From Rhodospirillum sp. (GTDB lineage: Bacteria > Pseudomonadota > Alphaproteobacteria > Dongiales > Dongiaceae): a DNA stretch of 64,000 nucleotides. Both the position numbers and the translations under genes were made by a program. Every line of letters begins with the position of its first letter. Position 1 is the first letter of the stretch. The stretch spans positions 124,001-188,000 of the forward strand of contig PNKY01000006.1 of assembly GCA_013822765.1 (NCBI GenBank). Direction: 5' to 3'. The notes beneath the pieces were generated by a model, which did not search any database, was not told the origin of the DNA, and saw nothing but the letters and a program-made list of their open reading frames with translations. Shown here in pieces: positions 52,149 to 61,393 of the stretch.

Positions 52149-54359
52149 TTGGTCGGCATCATGGGTTACTGGGACCGACTGTCAGCACGACCAGGGGACG
52201 CCCCTGAGCTCAAGGTCAGCATCGAAGATGGCAGTCAGACATTCCGTGTTGACGTCGTTCGACTCATCTGCGGCGACGATGGTCCAAATGGCCCTGGCTT
52301 CAAGATCAGATCGATGACCTCGGACGTTAATGGCACATATCCAGGACGTCGGAAGGCCATCCCAGCAGGCTCGTACGTTCACATCCCCAGCATAAATGCG
52401 GTCCGCGGCGAAGCGATAACGTTCGCGGCGCTGGTGATGCCGACGGCGCTCGGCAAGCGAGGGACCCAATGCATTGTGAGTCGCCAGCACCGATCTTCCA
52501 AAGGCGTGGCGTTGACAATTGATCCCTCCGGTCGCGGCGGTCTCTGGTTGCATGACGGAGCAGGCGAGGTCCTGATGACGTGCAATAGCGCTATGCGCGA
52601 GCGCTGTTGGTACCTGCTGGTCGCAAGTTTCGATGCCTCCATCGGCAGAGTTCGGATTCTGCAGCGACCTGTTGGCGGAGCCCATCGCGTCGAAGATGAC
52701 GTTATCGAAGACCGATCAGTCGACCTTCGAATGCCTCTACTGCCGGCAGGAGCGGCGACTATCGCGGCCCGGCTCGATCCGGAAGCCGGTGTCGTCGCGC
52801 ATTTTGACGGAAGGATCGAGGCCCCGGCGGTCTATCGCGGCGCCCTCGAAGCGGATCAGTTCTCCCAGCTGGCGCATCCGTTCGAGATAGATCTCCCCTC
52901 AATTGCCGGATGGGATTTCTCTCGGCATATCGGTTCCGCTGATGTCGCCGATGTGTCTGGTAACGACTCCCACGGGCGTTGCGTCAATCTGCCGACGCGC
53001 GGCGTCGTTGGTCATGCGTGGCGCGGCCAGACCATGGATTGGAGAACGCGTCCGGATCTCTATGGCGCGATTCACTTCCACAGCGACGACTTGGAGGATT
53101 GCGGCTGGAAGACAGACGCCACTTGGCGCATTCCTGCGGAAACCAGAAGCGGCATCTACGCGGCTCGGTTGACCACAGATCGGGGCGCAGAGGATCTCGT
53201 GCCACTGTTCATCTTGCCGCCGAAAGGGCGAAACGATGCGTCATTGGCTTTCCTCGCCTCCACCTTCACTTATCTTGCCTACGCGAATAGCCATCACGGG
53301 TACGAAGATCCATTGTCCGAGCCTGCCTACGGCGCGCTGCTGGTTCTGGACCGGACCGATCTTTTTCTGAAGGAACGCCGCGATCTTGGCGTTTCGCTCT
53401 ACGATCGGCATCGCGATGGCAGCGGTTCATGCTACAGCTCGGCCAAGCGCCCAATTCTCAACATGCGCCCAAAGCGCAGGATATGGAACTTCAATGCGGA
53501 TCTGCACATCATCGATTGGCTGGAGGAAAGCGGCATAGAGTACGACGTCGTCACGGACGATGTGCTGCATGAGGAAGGCGCCAGCCTGCTGAGTCCCTAT
53601 CGTTGCATCGTGACGGGAACACATCCGGAGTACCATACCGTGCAAATGCTGGATGCGCTCGAGGCGTGGTTGGGTTCTGGCGGTCGTCTGGTCTATCTGG
53701 GGGGAAATGGCTTCTACTGGAGGGTTGCTACGCACAACGCCCATCCGGGCGTCATTGAGGTGCGTCGCGGTGAAGCCGGTACACGCTGCTTTGAAATGCC
53801 GGCGGGCGAGCGGCATAACCAGTTCGATGGCGAATTCGGTGGCCTCTGGCGCAGCAATGGCCGACCGCCGCAGAGGCTGGTTGGCGTAGGCTTTGTGGCG
53901 GAGGGGTTTGACTCCTGCCATTGGTACGAGCGGACTGACGCGAGCTTCGATCCCCGTGCTGCCTTTATCTTTGAAGGAACAGACAAGGACGACCGAATCG
54001 GTGACTTTGGTGTACTAGGTGGCGCCGCGGGATTGGAGCTGGACGCCGCGGACACCACGCTCGGTACGCCGGCACACGCGATTGTTCTTGCCCGTTCTGC
54101 CGGCCACAGCAACGTCTATCTCGTCACGGTCGAAGAGATGATGTCGACGCATCCGTCGGTCGACGGGCTCGACAACCCATGGGTCCGGGCCGAGCTGGTG
54201 TTTTTTGAGACGCCATCCGGGGGAGCGGTGTTTTCGACCGGCTCCATAGCCTGGTCTGCTTCGCTCTCATACCAGCAGTACAGCAACAATGTTGCGCGGA
54301 TCACCGGCAATGTCATCCGGCGGTTCCTTGATCCGACGCCGTTCACTCGACCGGACTAG
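52149..54359 (+). CDS. dmfA2: N,N-dimethylformamidase large (beta) subunit
   Basis: 736 residues. N-terminal region (YWDRLSARPGDAPELKVSIE) and a laminin-G/lectin-like middle (ITFAALVMP, GLWLHDGAGEVL), then the catalytic part: YLAYANSHHGYEDP, LDRHRDGSGSCYSSAKRPILNMRPK-like core, and GTHPEYHTVQMLDALEAWL with GGRLVYLGGNGFYW. The HPE triplet fits the His/Glu iron ligands described for DMFase. Length is close to the known 760-residue subunit. Cytosolic, mononuclear iron amidohydrolase. The substrate may be another N-formyl or amide compound. Confidence 0.88.
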   Translation: MVGIMGYWDRLSARPGDAPELKVSIEDGSQTFRVDVVRLICGDDGPNGPGFKIRSMTSDVNGTYPGRRKAIPAGSYVHIPSINAVRGEAITFAALVMPTALGKRGTQCIVSRQHRSSKGVALTIDPSGRGGLWLHDGAGEVLMTCNSAMRERCWYLLVASFDASIGRVRILQRPVGGAHRVEDDVIEDRSVDLRMPLLPAGAATIAARLDPEAGVVAHFDGRIEAPAVYRGALEADQFSQLAHPFEIDLPSIAGWDFSRHIGSADVADVSGNDSHGRCVNLPTRGVVGHAWRGQTMDWRTRPDLYGAIHFHSDDLEDCGWKTDATWRIPAETRSGIYAARLTTDRGAEDLVPLFILPPKGRNDASLAFLASTFTYLAYANSHHGYEDPLSEPAYGALLVLDRTDLFLKERRDLGVSLYDRHRDGSGSCYSSAKRPILNMRPKRRIWNFNADLHIIDWLEESGIEYDVVTDDVLHEEGASLLSPYRCIVTGTHPEYHTVQMLDALEAWLGSGGRLVYLGGNGFYWRVATHNAHPGVIEVRRGEAGTRCFEMPAGERHNQFDGEFGGLWRSNGRPPQRLVGVGFVAEGFDSCHWYERTDASFDPRAAFIFEGTDKDDRIGDFGVLGGAAGLELDAADTTLGTPAHAIVLARSAGHSNVYLVTVEEMMSTHPSVDGLDNPWVRAELVFFETPSGGAVFSTGSIAWSASLSYQQYSNNVARITGNVIRRFLDPTPFTRPD

Positions 54360-54373
54360 CAAAGCGGCTGTCG

Positions 54374-55111
54374 TCAGGAAGAATGTGTGCCGCGACTCGC
54401 ATCGACCAAGTCTAGCCACCGATCTGTGATCGTCCTGCAGAAGTACGCTCCAGCATCAAAGTAGGTGTCGACTTCCGAAAGAACCCTCTGTTCGACGGCT
54501 TCCGCATGGTCTCCGAAGTGCTGCGTCATGGCAGCCCAGCAATCGCGTGGAAAATTCCGGGCATCTTTCCGCGTCACTTCCGGGTGCGCCTGGATCCCAT
54601 AGATCGATGCGCCGATCCGAAACGCCTGATTTTCACAAGCGTCGTTGCGCATCAGCAGCGCGGACTCCCGTGGCAGATCGAAACTGTCCTCGTGCATCTG
54701 CATGATGCGCTGTTCCGGCTCGAGGCCTTGAAACAGAGGGTCGGTCCGGCCGGCTGCCGTTAGATGTACGGTGGGATAGCCGACTTCCAGGCCGCCAAAC
54801 CGGTAGACCCGCTGCCCGAAAGCGCGCGCAATGAGTTGAGCGCCAAGACAAAGGCCCAGCACCGGCACCCTGGCTTGCCCGCATTCTCGAATTAGGGCAA
54901 GGATCGACGCGAATGCAGGATATCCCTCGTCATCGCCGGCGTGCATCGGGCCACCAAGCACGATCAACCCGCCGAATCCTGCCATCGTAGCCGGCACCTG
55001 ATCACCGTCATGGGGAAACAAGATCACGAGCTCGGCGCTGCGTTCAACAGCGCGCTCGCCCACAAGCCCGACCGGGGTTACGGGGCAATGCTGCAAGACC
55101 AGCAGCCGCAT
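54374..55111 (-). CDS. Class I glutamine amidotransferase-like protein
   Basis: 245 residues. Nucleophile in VLGLCLGAQLIARAFG, His/Glu in GIQAHPEVTRKD, and LIVLGGPMHAGDD. GMP-synthase-type GATase without a synthase domain, as at 12420. The ATG at 55111 (MRLLVLQHCP) has GGAGGG upstream; the frame is open a further 21 codons. It could hydrolyse a gamma-glutamylamide. Divergent from the aminotransferase and convergent with dmfA2. Confidence 0.86.
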   Translation of the reverse strand: MRLLVLQHCPVTPVGLVGERAVERSAELVILFPHDGDQVPATMAGFGGLIVLGGPMHAGDDEGYPAFASILALIRECGQARVPVLGLCLGAQLIARAFGQRVYRFGGLEVGYPTVHLTAAGRTDPLFQGLEPEQRIMQMHEDSFDLPRESALLMRNDACENQAFRIGASIYGIQAHPEVTRKDARNFPRDCWAAMTQHFGDHAEAVEQRVLSEVDTYFDAGAYFCRTITDRWLDLVDASRGTHSS

Positions 55112-55242
55112 CGGTGTATCTGCCCTCCAAAATCGACAGCTCGTGGCATAGGACGAAAGCACCCTGCCCTTCAAGCAATTTGACGAAGGCTGGGCGCTCC
55201 GCTAGCAATTTCGCCAGCTTCACCAGTCTCGAAAGATGGCCA

Positions 55243-56601
55243 ATGGATCGTGCGGCGAGTAACTTTCCCAAGTTGGGCAAGGGTGAAGTGCCCGACTCCG
55301 ATCTTCCGAAGATTGCCTATGGCAAGGGCACTCGGCTCTTCGATACCCACGGCAAGGACTACATCGACGGCTCGGGCGGCCCGGCCGTCTATTGTCTGGG
55401 CCACGCGCATCCCGAGGTAAACGACGCCATCAAGCGACAACTCGACCGGGTAGCGCACGGCTACCGGTACAATTTCACCAGCGATCCGCTGGAAGAACTG
55501 ACCGAAATTGTGGCCCGTCGCTGCGGCCCCGGCTACGGACAAATGATCTTCACCACAGGCGGCTCGGAGGCAGTCGAGTCAGCATTGAAGGTCGCGCTGC
55601 ACTATCATACCGCGAATAGCGAACCTTCGCGACGGCGGTTCATTGCGCGGCGACGGTCATGGCATGGCAATACGCTGGGTGCCTTGTCGGTGTCCGAATT
55701 CAAGGAGCGACGAGACCCGTTCGAGGGAGCGCTCATTCCTGTCTCTCATCTCTCGCCGGCCAATGTTTATCGCCCGCCCGCGGGAATAGCTTCTGGCGCG
55801 GTGGCTCAGTATTGCGCACGGGAGTTGGAAGAAGAGATTCTGCGCCTTGGCGCAGAAAACGTCGCGGCATTCATTTTCGAGCCAGTTGTTGGCGCGGCTG
55901 GCGGCGTCGTGCCGGCCCCCGATGGATACGCGCGGCTCGTGCGAGAAATCTGCGATCGGCATGGCGTGCTCATGATTGCCGATGAAGTGATGTGCGGTGC
56001 TGGCCGTTGCGGAACCTGGCGGGCGCTCACGCACGATGGTGTCTCTCCCGATATCATGGCCGTAGCCAAAGGCCTTGCCGGCGGGTATGTGCCACTCGGT
56101 GCGACGATCTATCACGAAAGAATCGCGGCCGTTCTGGAAGAGCGTGCAGGCGGTCCGATGACGGGCCATACCTTCACAGGGCATACGCTCGCCTGCGCCG
56201 CCGGTGTTGCGGTCCAGCGGATCGTCGCTCGTGACGGCCTGGTTGAACGCGTCAATCAGGATGGGTCCGGATTGATGGCGCAACTGCGGGAGCGTCTTTG
56301 CGGCCTGGATGCGCTTGGAGATGTGCGGGGGCGGGGTTTTTTCATTGGCCTGGAGTTTGTTGCCGATCGAACGAGCAAGAGACCTTTCGCATCGTCTCTC
56401 GGCCTTCACCAGAGAATTCGCATCCGATCGCTGGAGAACGGCCTCATCTGCTATCCAATGGGCGGCAACGTTGATGGGGTAGCAGGTGACACCGTCATCG
56501 TCGCACCACCATACAATGCCACGTCGTCGGAGCTCGATGAGATTACAGACAAGCTGGATCGCTCGATACGGCAAGCACTGGCCGACTTGCCTGTTAAGTG
56601 A
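55243..56601 (+). CDS. Class III aminotransferase
   Basis: 452 residues. TRLFDTHGKDYIDGSGG, YRYNFTSDPLEELTE, TTGGSEAVESALKVAL, LMIADEVMCGAGRCGTW and the PLP lysine in AVAKGLAGGYVPLGA identify an omega-amino acid or diamine aminotransferase. MDRAASNF at 55243 has a weak GAAAGA upstream; the open frame extends 43 codons earlier without family sequence. Divergent from the amidotransferase (131-base gap). A role in amine breakdown beside the DMFase is possible. Confidence 0.92.
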   Translation: MDRAASNFPKLGKGEVPDSDLPKIAYGKGTRLFDTHGKDYIDGSGGPAVYCLGHAHPEVNDAIKRQLDRVAHGYRYNFTSDPLEELTEIVARRCGPGYGQMIFTTGGSEAVESALKVALHYHTANSEPSRRRFIARRRSWHGNTLGALSVSEFKERRDPFEGALIPVSHLSPANVYRPPAGIASGAVAQYCARELEEEILRLGAENVAAFIFEPVVGAAGGVVPAPDGYARLVREICDRHGVLMIADEVMCGAGRCGTWRALTHDGVSPDIMAVAKGLAGGYVPLGATIYHERIAAVLEERAGGPMTGHTFTGHTLACAAGVAVQRIVARDGLVERVNQDGSGLMAQLRERLCGLDALGDVRGRGFFIGLEFVADRTSKRPFASSLGLHQRIRIRSLENGLICYPMGGNVDGVAGDTVIVAPPYNATSSELDEITDKLDRSIRQALADLPVK

Positions 56602-56602
56602 G

Positions 56603-56926
56603 CTAGGATCCGGCCGGATTCAGCTTATCCAACGTGCGCAGCATCTGGTTCAGGCGGCCAGGTGAAATACCCTCCCCATCTCCACCGCAGAGCCGATCGA
56701 TGAACTCGCGAACGTCGATGTCCTGGTGCCGGTTGACCGCCCCTATCGAGCTATCACAGAGTGCCGCGAGGTTGAGCTGCAGCTTCCGGTCATTGAACTC
56801 TCTGCGGTCCTTAACGGCTGTCGCGATTCCGGTGTCCGCAATCGCCTTTGCCTCGGTATAGTACGGTATCATCGAACATGCTGGCAGCGTCATAGCCGCG
56901 ACGGCGACCGCAATCTGTCTGCGCAT
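56603..56926 (-). CDS. Phage-type small lipoprotein (possible spanin/lysis accessory)
   Basis: 107 residues. Signal peptide ending in the lipobox LPAC. The body has KAIADTGIATAVKDRREFNDRKL and a cysteine pair (LCDSS, DRLCGG). Next to a holin-like gene on the same strand, this fits an outer-membrane lysis lipoprotein, though spanin identity is not proven. AGGAGA lies before the ATG. Confidence 0.6.
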   Translation of the reverse strand: MRRQIAVAVAAMTLPACSMIPYYTEAKAIADTGIATAVKDRREFNDRKLQLNLAALCDSSIGAVNRHQDIDVREFIDRLCGGDGEGISPGRLNQMLRTLDKLNPAGS

Positions 56927-57091
56927 CGGTCTCTCCTGTTGTGATGTTGAATAGGGTCCGAAAAACTAACAGCGCATGGTCGACGTCGATCGCCACCATG
57001 ATCGGCTGGGAGAATCGTGCGAGACGAGCCCGACGCCAAAGATGGCGCTAGCTTAGGCGACCCACTGACCAATCCACTTCAGGCCGAGATG

Positions 57092-57301
57092 TCAGTTCCC
57101 GCGACCTCGAAAACTTTTCTGGCTACGCACCCGTCGCCAATCGAGCAGCAGCTTCCAATACTTTGGCATCAGCAGCCCCACCTGCAACGCGACATAAACC
57201 AAGGTGGCAATGGCAACCCAATCCTGCAGCGTAAGGCCATAGATCGTTGCGCCCGCTATGGCGGGAACCGTCTTCGCTAGAGCGAGTTGTTCGTCAGTCA
57301 T
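57092..57301 (-). CDS. Holin-like phage membrane protein
   Basis: 69 residues. A polar start MTDEQLALAKTVPAIAGATIYGLT leads into one or two hydrophobic segments (DWVAIATLVYVALQVGLLM), then a basic tail WRRVRSQKSFRGR. This is the layout of small phage holins with the N-terminal 'APAIAGATIYGFTLNDWV'-type motif found in Proteobacteria phages. It would make pores for endolysin release. GAGGTG lies before the ATG. No endolysin gene is nearby. Confidence 0.7.
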   Translation of the reverse strand: MTDEQLALAKTVPAIAGATIYGLTLQDWVAIATLVYVALQVGLLMPKYWKLLLDWRRVRSQKSFRGRGN

Positions 57302-57455
57302 CCAGGCACCTCACACCAATTGACGGCTATACTTGACAGCAGGCGGCGGATTGAGCGGTAGTGAAAATCGTGATTCAAATACGCCGAGTTACAACGGAGA
57401 ATGTGGCATACTGACGAGCTCCAAATGCGAACCTACAAGCGAAGGCTCTAAGAGA

Positions 57456-58394
57456 ATGACACAGTCTGACTGGATCATGCGGCCCGCGACAGCCGGAGAC
57501 AAGTCGGCGGTTCTGGCACTGATTAATACTGTTCAGCCGCATGTCCCATGGTCCCCGGAGCAGTATGACTGGCAGCTCACTCGAGGCCCTGTTGGCCCTG
57601 CCGAAGTACGTGTTGCTGAATGCGATGGCATTCTAGTCTCGCTATATGTAGGCACGAGAAAGCTCCTGTGGGTGGATGGTGAAATTCGACCCTGCGTGAT
57701 GGTGCAAGATGTCCTAACTCATCCAAACTATCGCGGAATGGGAATGCTTAACGCTTTGGCAGCATCGTTCCTGAGTGAGATGCGCGAACGCGGTGACTGC
57801 GGCTATACCTTTCCCAACAAGCTATCCGAAAATAGCTTTCGTCGTTCCGGATGGTACGAGCTTAGCCCGGTCCCGGCCTTGGAGTGCGATGCAAGCCTAC
57901 AAGAGGGAGGCACCGATTTGGCCGTCGAAGTCTCTGCCTTTACGTCATCTGTTGATACCATCTGGCCAGACGCAGGCATCGCTGTTGGAGTGATGCGTAC
58001 CGCTGAATTTCTGAACTGGCGGTATAGCCGGCCTGGTAACGTCTATCGGCGATTCATCATATCCGATGCTGGATTCTTGATCCTGAAATCCTATGATCGC
58101 GGCACTCAAAAGGTCGTTCATATTTGCGACTTGGTACTACGTGAGAGCGCGCGAGCGCTGTGCAAGCCGATCCTGACCTTGGTGAAGTATTTTGCGATGC
58201 AATCCGGAGCCGCTCTGCTGACTGGCTGGGTTCCGATTGGCCACCCCTACAGGCATGCATATGAAGAGGTCGGTTTTGCCCGCGATACCAAAAATGATCG
58301 CTTCATCTTCACCACCGGGCCAGCCAACCTGCTACCCACCATCTCAAACAAATCACACTGGCATATGAGCCAGGGTGATAGCGATGTGTATTAG
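57456..58394 (+). CDS. GNAT family acetyltransferase (prophage cargo)
   Basis: 312 residues. The GNAT fold is in the first half (IMRPATAGDKSAVLALIN, VQDVLTHPNYRGMGMLNALAASFLSE), and the second half has a further lobe (FLNWRYSRPGN, FIISDAGFLILKS). The acetyl-CoA loop HPNYRGMGML is a relaxed R/QxxGxG/A motif. Codon use is visibly more AT-rich than the neighbours. It starts at 57456 with AAGAG upstream, reads opposite to the phage genes, and is eight bases before the PIG-L gene. Probably acylates an amino sugar freed by the deacetylase (inference). Confidence 0.75.
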   Translation: MTQSDWIMRPATAGDKSAVLALINTVQPHVPWSPEQYDWQLTRGPVGPAEVRVAECDGILVSLYVGTRKLLWVDGEIRPCVMVQDVLTHPNYRGMGMLNALAASFLSEMRERGDCGYTFPNKLSENSFRRSGWYELSPVPALECDASLQEGGTDLAVEVSAFTSSVDTIWPDAGIAVGVMRTAEFLNWRYSRPGNVYRRFIISDAGFLILKSYDRGTQKVVHICDLVLRESARALCKPILTLVKYFAMQSGAALLTGWVPIGHPYRHAYEEVGFARDTKNDRFIFTTGPANLLPTISNKSHWHMSQGDSDVY

Positions 58395-58402
58395 GTGCAA
58401 TC

Positions 58403-59053
58403 ATGCGCAATGCAATGATCCTGGTCGCCCACGCAGACGATGAAACACTCGGGGCAGGTGGACTAATTCAGAAATTGTTGGCATCAGAATGGGATGTCGA
58501 CGTTGTTATCATGTCGGATGGCACGCTCACAGTTCGTAATATCGTCGAAGATAATCGGACTGATGCTCTGACGGCATGCAAGCGACTTGGATTACAAAGG
58601 GAGCCGGTCTTCCTCGGCTTCGCCGACCAGAAGTTCGACACATACCCAATGGCAGATTTGGCCAACGCCGTGCTTGAACTAAGACTTGAGCCAGATCTGA
58701 TCGTTACCCATGCTGACACTGATCTAAATCTAGACCATCGTTTGGTATGCGACGTTGCCAAAATCGTTGGAAGGCCAAAGCGAAAGCCGATTGCTATCAT
58801 TGGAAGCGAGATTCCAAACACGTCTTTTTGGAACGGCCATGTCTTCCCAGCCAACTACTATGTCGACATTTCTCTTGAAATCGAAACCAAGATTGAGGCT
58901 TTTGCAGCCTATCAGAACGAACTGCAGCCCTTTCCGCATCCATGGTCACGAGAAGGCTTGAAGCTCTTAAGCCAGTATCACGGGATGCAGTGCGGGTGCC
59001 CACATGCTGAGGCGTTTAGTATTATTCGGGGCCACTCTGGCCTGCTGCCATGA
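58403..59053 (+). CDS. PIG-L/LmbE family deacetylase (prophage cargo)
   Basis: 216 residues. LVAHADDETLGAGGLIQKL is the zinc-binding AHxDDE motif, and the third ligand lies in THADTDLNLDHRLV. The family removes acetyl groups from GlcNAc-type substrates. AGGTG lies before the ATG, and it follows the GNAT gene by eight bases. AT-rich codon use like its partner. It ends 12 bases before the tail-fibre stop on the other strand. Confidence 0.85.
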   Translation: MRNAMILVAHADDETLGAGGLIQKLLASEWDVDVVIMSDGTLTVRNIVEDNRTDALTACKRLGLQREPVFLGFADQKFDTYPMADLANAVLELRLEPDLIVTHADTDLNLDHRLVCDVAKIVGRPKRKPIAIIGSEIPNTSFWNGHVFPANYYVDISLEIETKIEAFAAYQNELQPFPHPWSREGLKLLSQYHGMQCGCPHAEAFSIIRGHSGLLP

Positions 59054-59065
59054 CATTCAAGTTCT

Positions 59066-60219
59066 CTACAACCATTCTTCGATAACCATCCAAGACGTCA
59101 GAGCTCCGCCTAGTTTTCGTCCGCCTCCTACACCATTGATCTGCATTGTCTCTCCCGCTGCCGGTCCATAGCGCACGCTGTAGGTTCGCGAACTTGTATT
59201 CAGCGCAGCTTCTTCGTGGAAGAACGACATTGAGATCATGCCGGCGGTGGTAATAGTTGCCTCACTGGCAAAGATGGCGCTCGCACCTGCTGCATTGTTG
59301 AACCCTGCAATCTTGCAGTCCGCCGTAGAATTCACGCCGCCATGCACAATTCCATGGATGCGAATGGTACTTGAAGCCGACAATGGAACAAAGGATAGGC
59401 TAAAGAGCTGCTTACCTTCTGTGTTCTGTGGTAGCGTATCATCGAAAGGAATATTGATGGCTGTACTGTCGTACGCAGCCGTAGATACCAATGCCTTTTG
59501 CAGTCTTAGATGTACCGCTCCACCATTCAAATATAGGCTGGTTGCCAGATTAATGGTTCCCAGACCCTTATCTCCTCCAGTAGGAGAACCAATTTGAACA
59601 CCTGGACCGATTTTCGAGACATCGGTCTCTGTTCCATTGACCATTGCGGAGATAATCGCCTGACCGTCCTCGCTACCGTTTGTCGGGTCAGCAATTATCC
59701 CTCGCAATCGGGCATAGTTCCTGACCACAGCGGTGCTGCTCCGCCCACGCATGACGAAACTACCCAGAATGTCGTTTGATGAAGGTGATGCACTATTGCG
59801 ATCAGCTACGAAGTCAGGCCCACTCGTGCTCCCCGGATCGGTGCTGACCAGCGTGCCGTTGAAGCTGGCGACGGTGGAACCATCAGCCTTGCCGTAGTAC
59901 AGGCATTTCCAGTTTCCGGAACTCAACGACAAGAAGAACCCAACGTCGCCGGCGGCCGTCATTATGTTAGCCGAGCCTGGCAGTTTCAACGACGTGGCAT
60001 TGTGCGTGAGCGTCAGCACGCTCGTGAATTCGACAATGCGAAACGTTCCTGCACCGACGGAGCCGAAGCTCGTGATCGGCGTCGTCCCCGTGATGGTCGT
60101 GTAGAGCGCGGTGCCCGCGGCGCCGATGGCAGTGGTTGCGGCGCTGGCAATGGCGCTGCCTTGGGAACCGATTGCGCGCTTGACGATGGCCGCGAGCCCG
60201 CGAATCGCGTTGTTGATGC
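59066..60219 (-). pseudogene. Phage tail fibre protein, 5' end lost
   Basis: Readable sequence runs from about 60219 (INNAIRGLAAIVKRAIGSQG, AATTAIGAAGTALYTTITGT) through LTLTHNATSLKLPGSANIMT to the C-terminal IRIHGIVHGGVNSTADCKIA and GGALTSWMVIEEW. TLTHNATSLxLPG and GGALTSWMVIEEW are typical of phage tail/receptor-binding proteins. The N-terminal attachment part is missing, and the upstream sequence belongs to the terminase in another frame. A GTG at 60019 could still start a 317-residue fragment. Confidence 0.75.
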
Positions 60220-60225
60220 CGCGAC

Positions 60226-61173
60226 CTGCGCATCGTGCGGCAGGATGTGCTCGCCATAGACATAAGGCTTTTCGCGCAGGATCTTGGCGTAGTGATCGAG
60301 CCCGACGCCGAAGCTCTCGTAGTAGTCAATGAGGCGAGTCTCCTGCCCTACAGTCTGAGCGAACCAGATCGCAGTACTGTCACCGATTCCAAGGTCCCAC
60401 GCCGTGTGGACCACAGCATCCGGTGCCCACGGCACGCGGCCGATACGCCGATCCGTGTCCGCGTTCTGCAGCAGCTTGCCATAGTATGCGCCAGGCAGCG
60501 CCGCATCGAAGCTGCAGTAGTATTCCTGCGCCACCAAATCCTCGGACATGCCGGACGCGCGCTCGGCGGCGACGACATCAGCCGCAATGGCCTTTGTGTC
60601 ATCGACGGTCAGTTGCTCTGCAAACCAAGTAGGCTGGGACTTGGCAACGTCGTAGAGATTCCATGCATGGTTGCGGCCACGGGGCGTCAACATGAAGATC
60701 GCCCAACCGCCGTTCTCGGCGAGGATCGGCCGCAGATGGTCCCACGCCGCGGGATTGGTCAGGGAATACTCACTGAACACCAAGCCTATTGGCGGCGCTC
60801 CCACCAGCGAGTCGAACCGGTCAGACCCCACCAACTGCCACGTCGAACCATTGGCGAGAATGATCTTCATATCCTCTTCGCGTTGACCCAACCGAATTGA
60901 GGCCGGAAACGCTTCATCGATCCGGCGCAACCCCGTATGGGAATTGATCGCGTCCCACACGGCCTTTCGGGCCTGCGACGCTTCAGGCAGCATGTGCCAG
61001 TAGTTACCGACCCGCTGCATGGCGGCGCATGCCGCCCAATGCAGACACACCTCATCCTTGCCTGCACGCCGGTGCCAGACAGCGACCGCGCGCTTTCCGC
61101 CGGTTTCGAGATAGTTCCAAAGACGCCGCTGGTAGTCTCGCGGGCGCCAACGATTAGGCAGGATGATGTCCAT
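60226..61173 (-). pseudogene. Phage terminase large subunit, C-terminal part lost
   Basis: Recognisable from MDIILPNRWRPRDYQRRLW through the Walker A-like AVWHRRAGKDE, the Walker B-like GLVFSEYSLT and the nuclease-domain start AWDLGIGDSTAIWFAQ, up to GEHILPHDAQV. The frame then runs into Ser/Pro/Arg-rich nonsense where the other frame encodes tail fibre. About the last quarter, including the remaining nuclease acidic residues, is missing, so it cannot package DNA. Confidence 0.82.
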
Positions 61174-61393
61174 GACGGGAGCCCAGAAGCGTCTCGGCAG
61201 CCAAGCTCAGACACCGGCTCGCTGGGACCTTTCCGATCTGCGGCAGAAACTTAAGCGATGACGTTCGGGCGGGCGGTCTCGATGCATCGCCCACCACTGC
61301 GACGATGGCTGGATCATGCCATCTCCTATACCGCAGGTCAATACTTTCTATCTATGCGTGTATCAAAGCGTCACGGAATTCGGACGCGCCCAG

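Larger units (their letters stand above)
56603..61173 (-). mobile_element. Prophage remnant with deletion and cargo cassette
   Basis: Minus-strand phage genes in late-operon order: terminase large subunit (broken), tail fibre (broken), holin-like, lysis lipoprotein. Portal, capsid and most tail genes are missing. Two plus-strand genes (GNAT, PIG-L), visibly more AT-rich than the host, sit between tail fibre and holin. No integrase, repeats or att sites were recognised. Limits are approximate: the left end abuts the aminotransferase stop and the right end lies before 61394. Confidence 0.8.
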
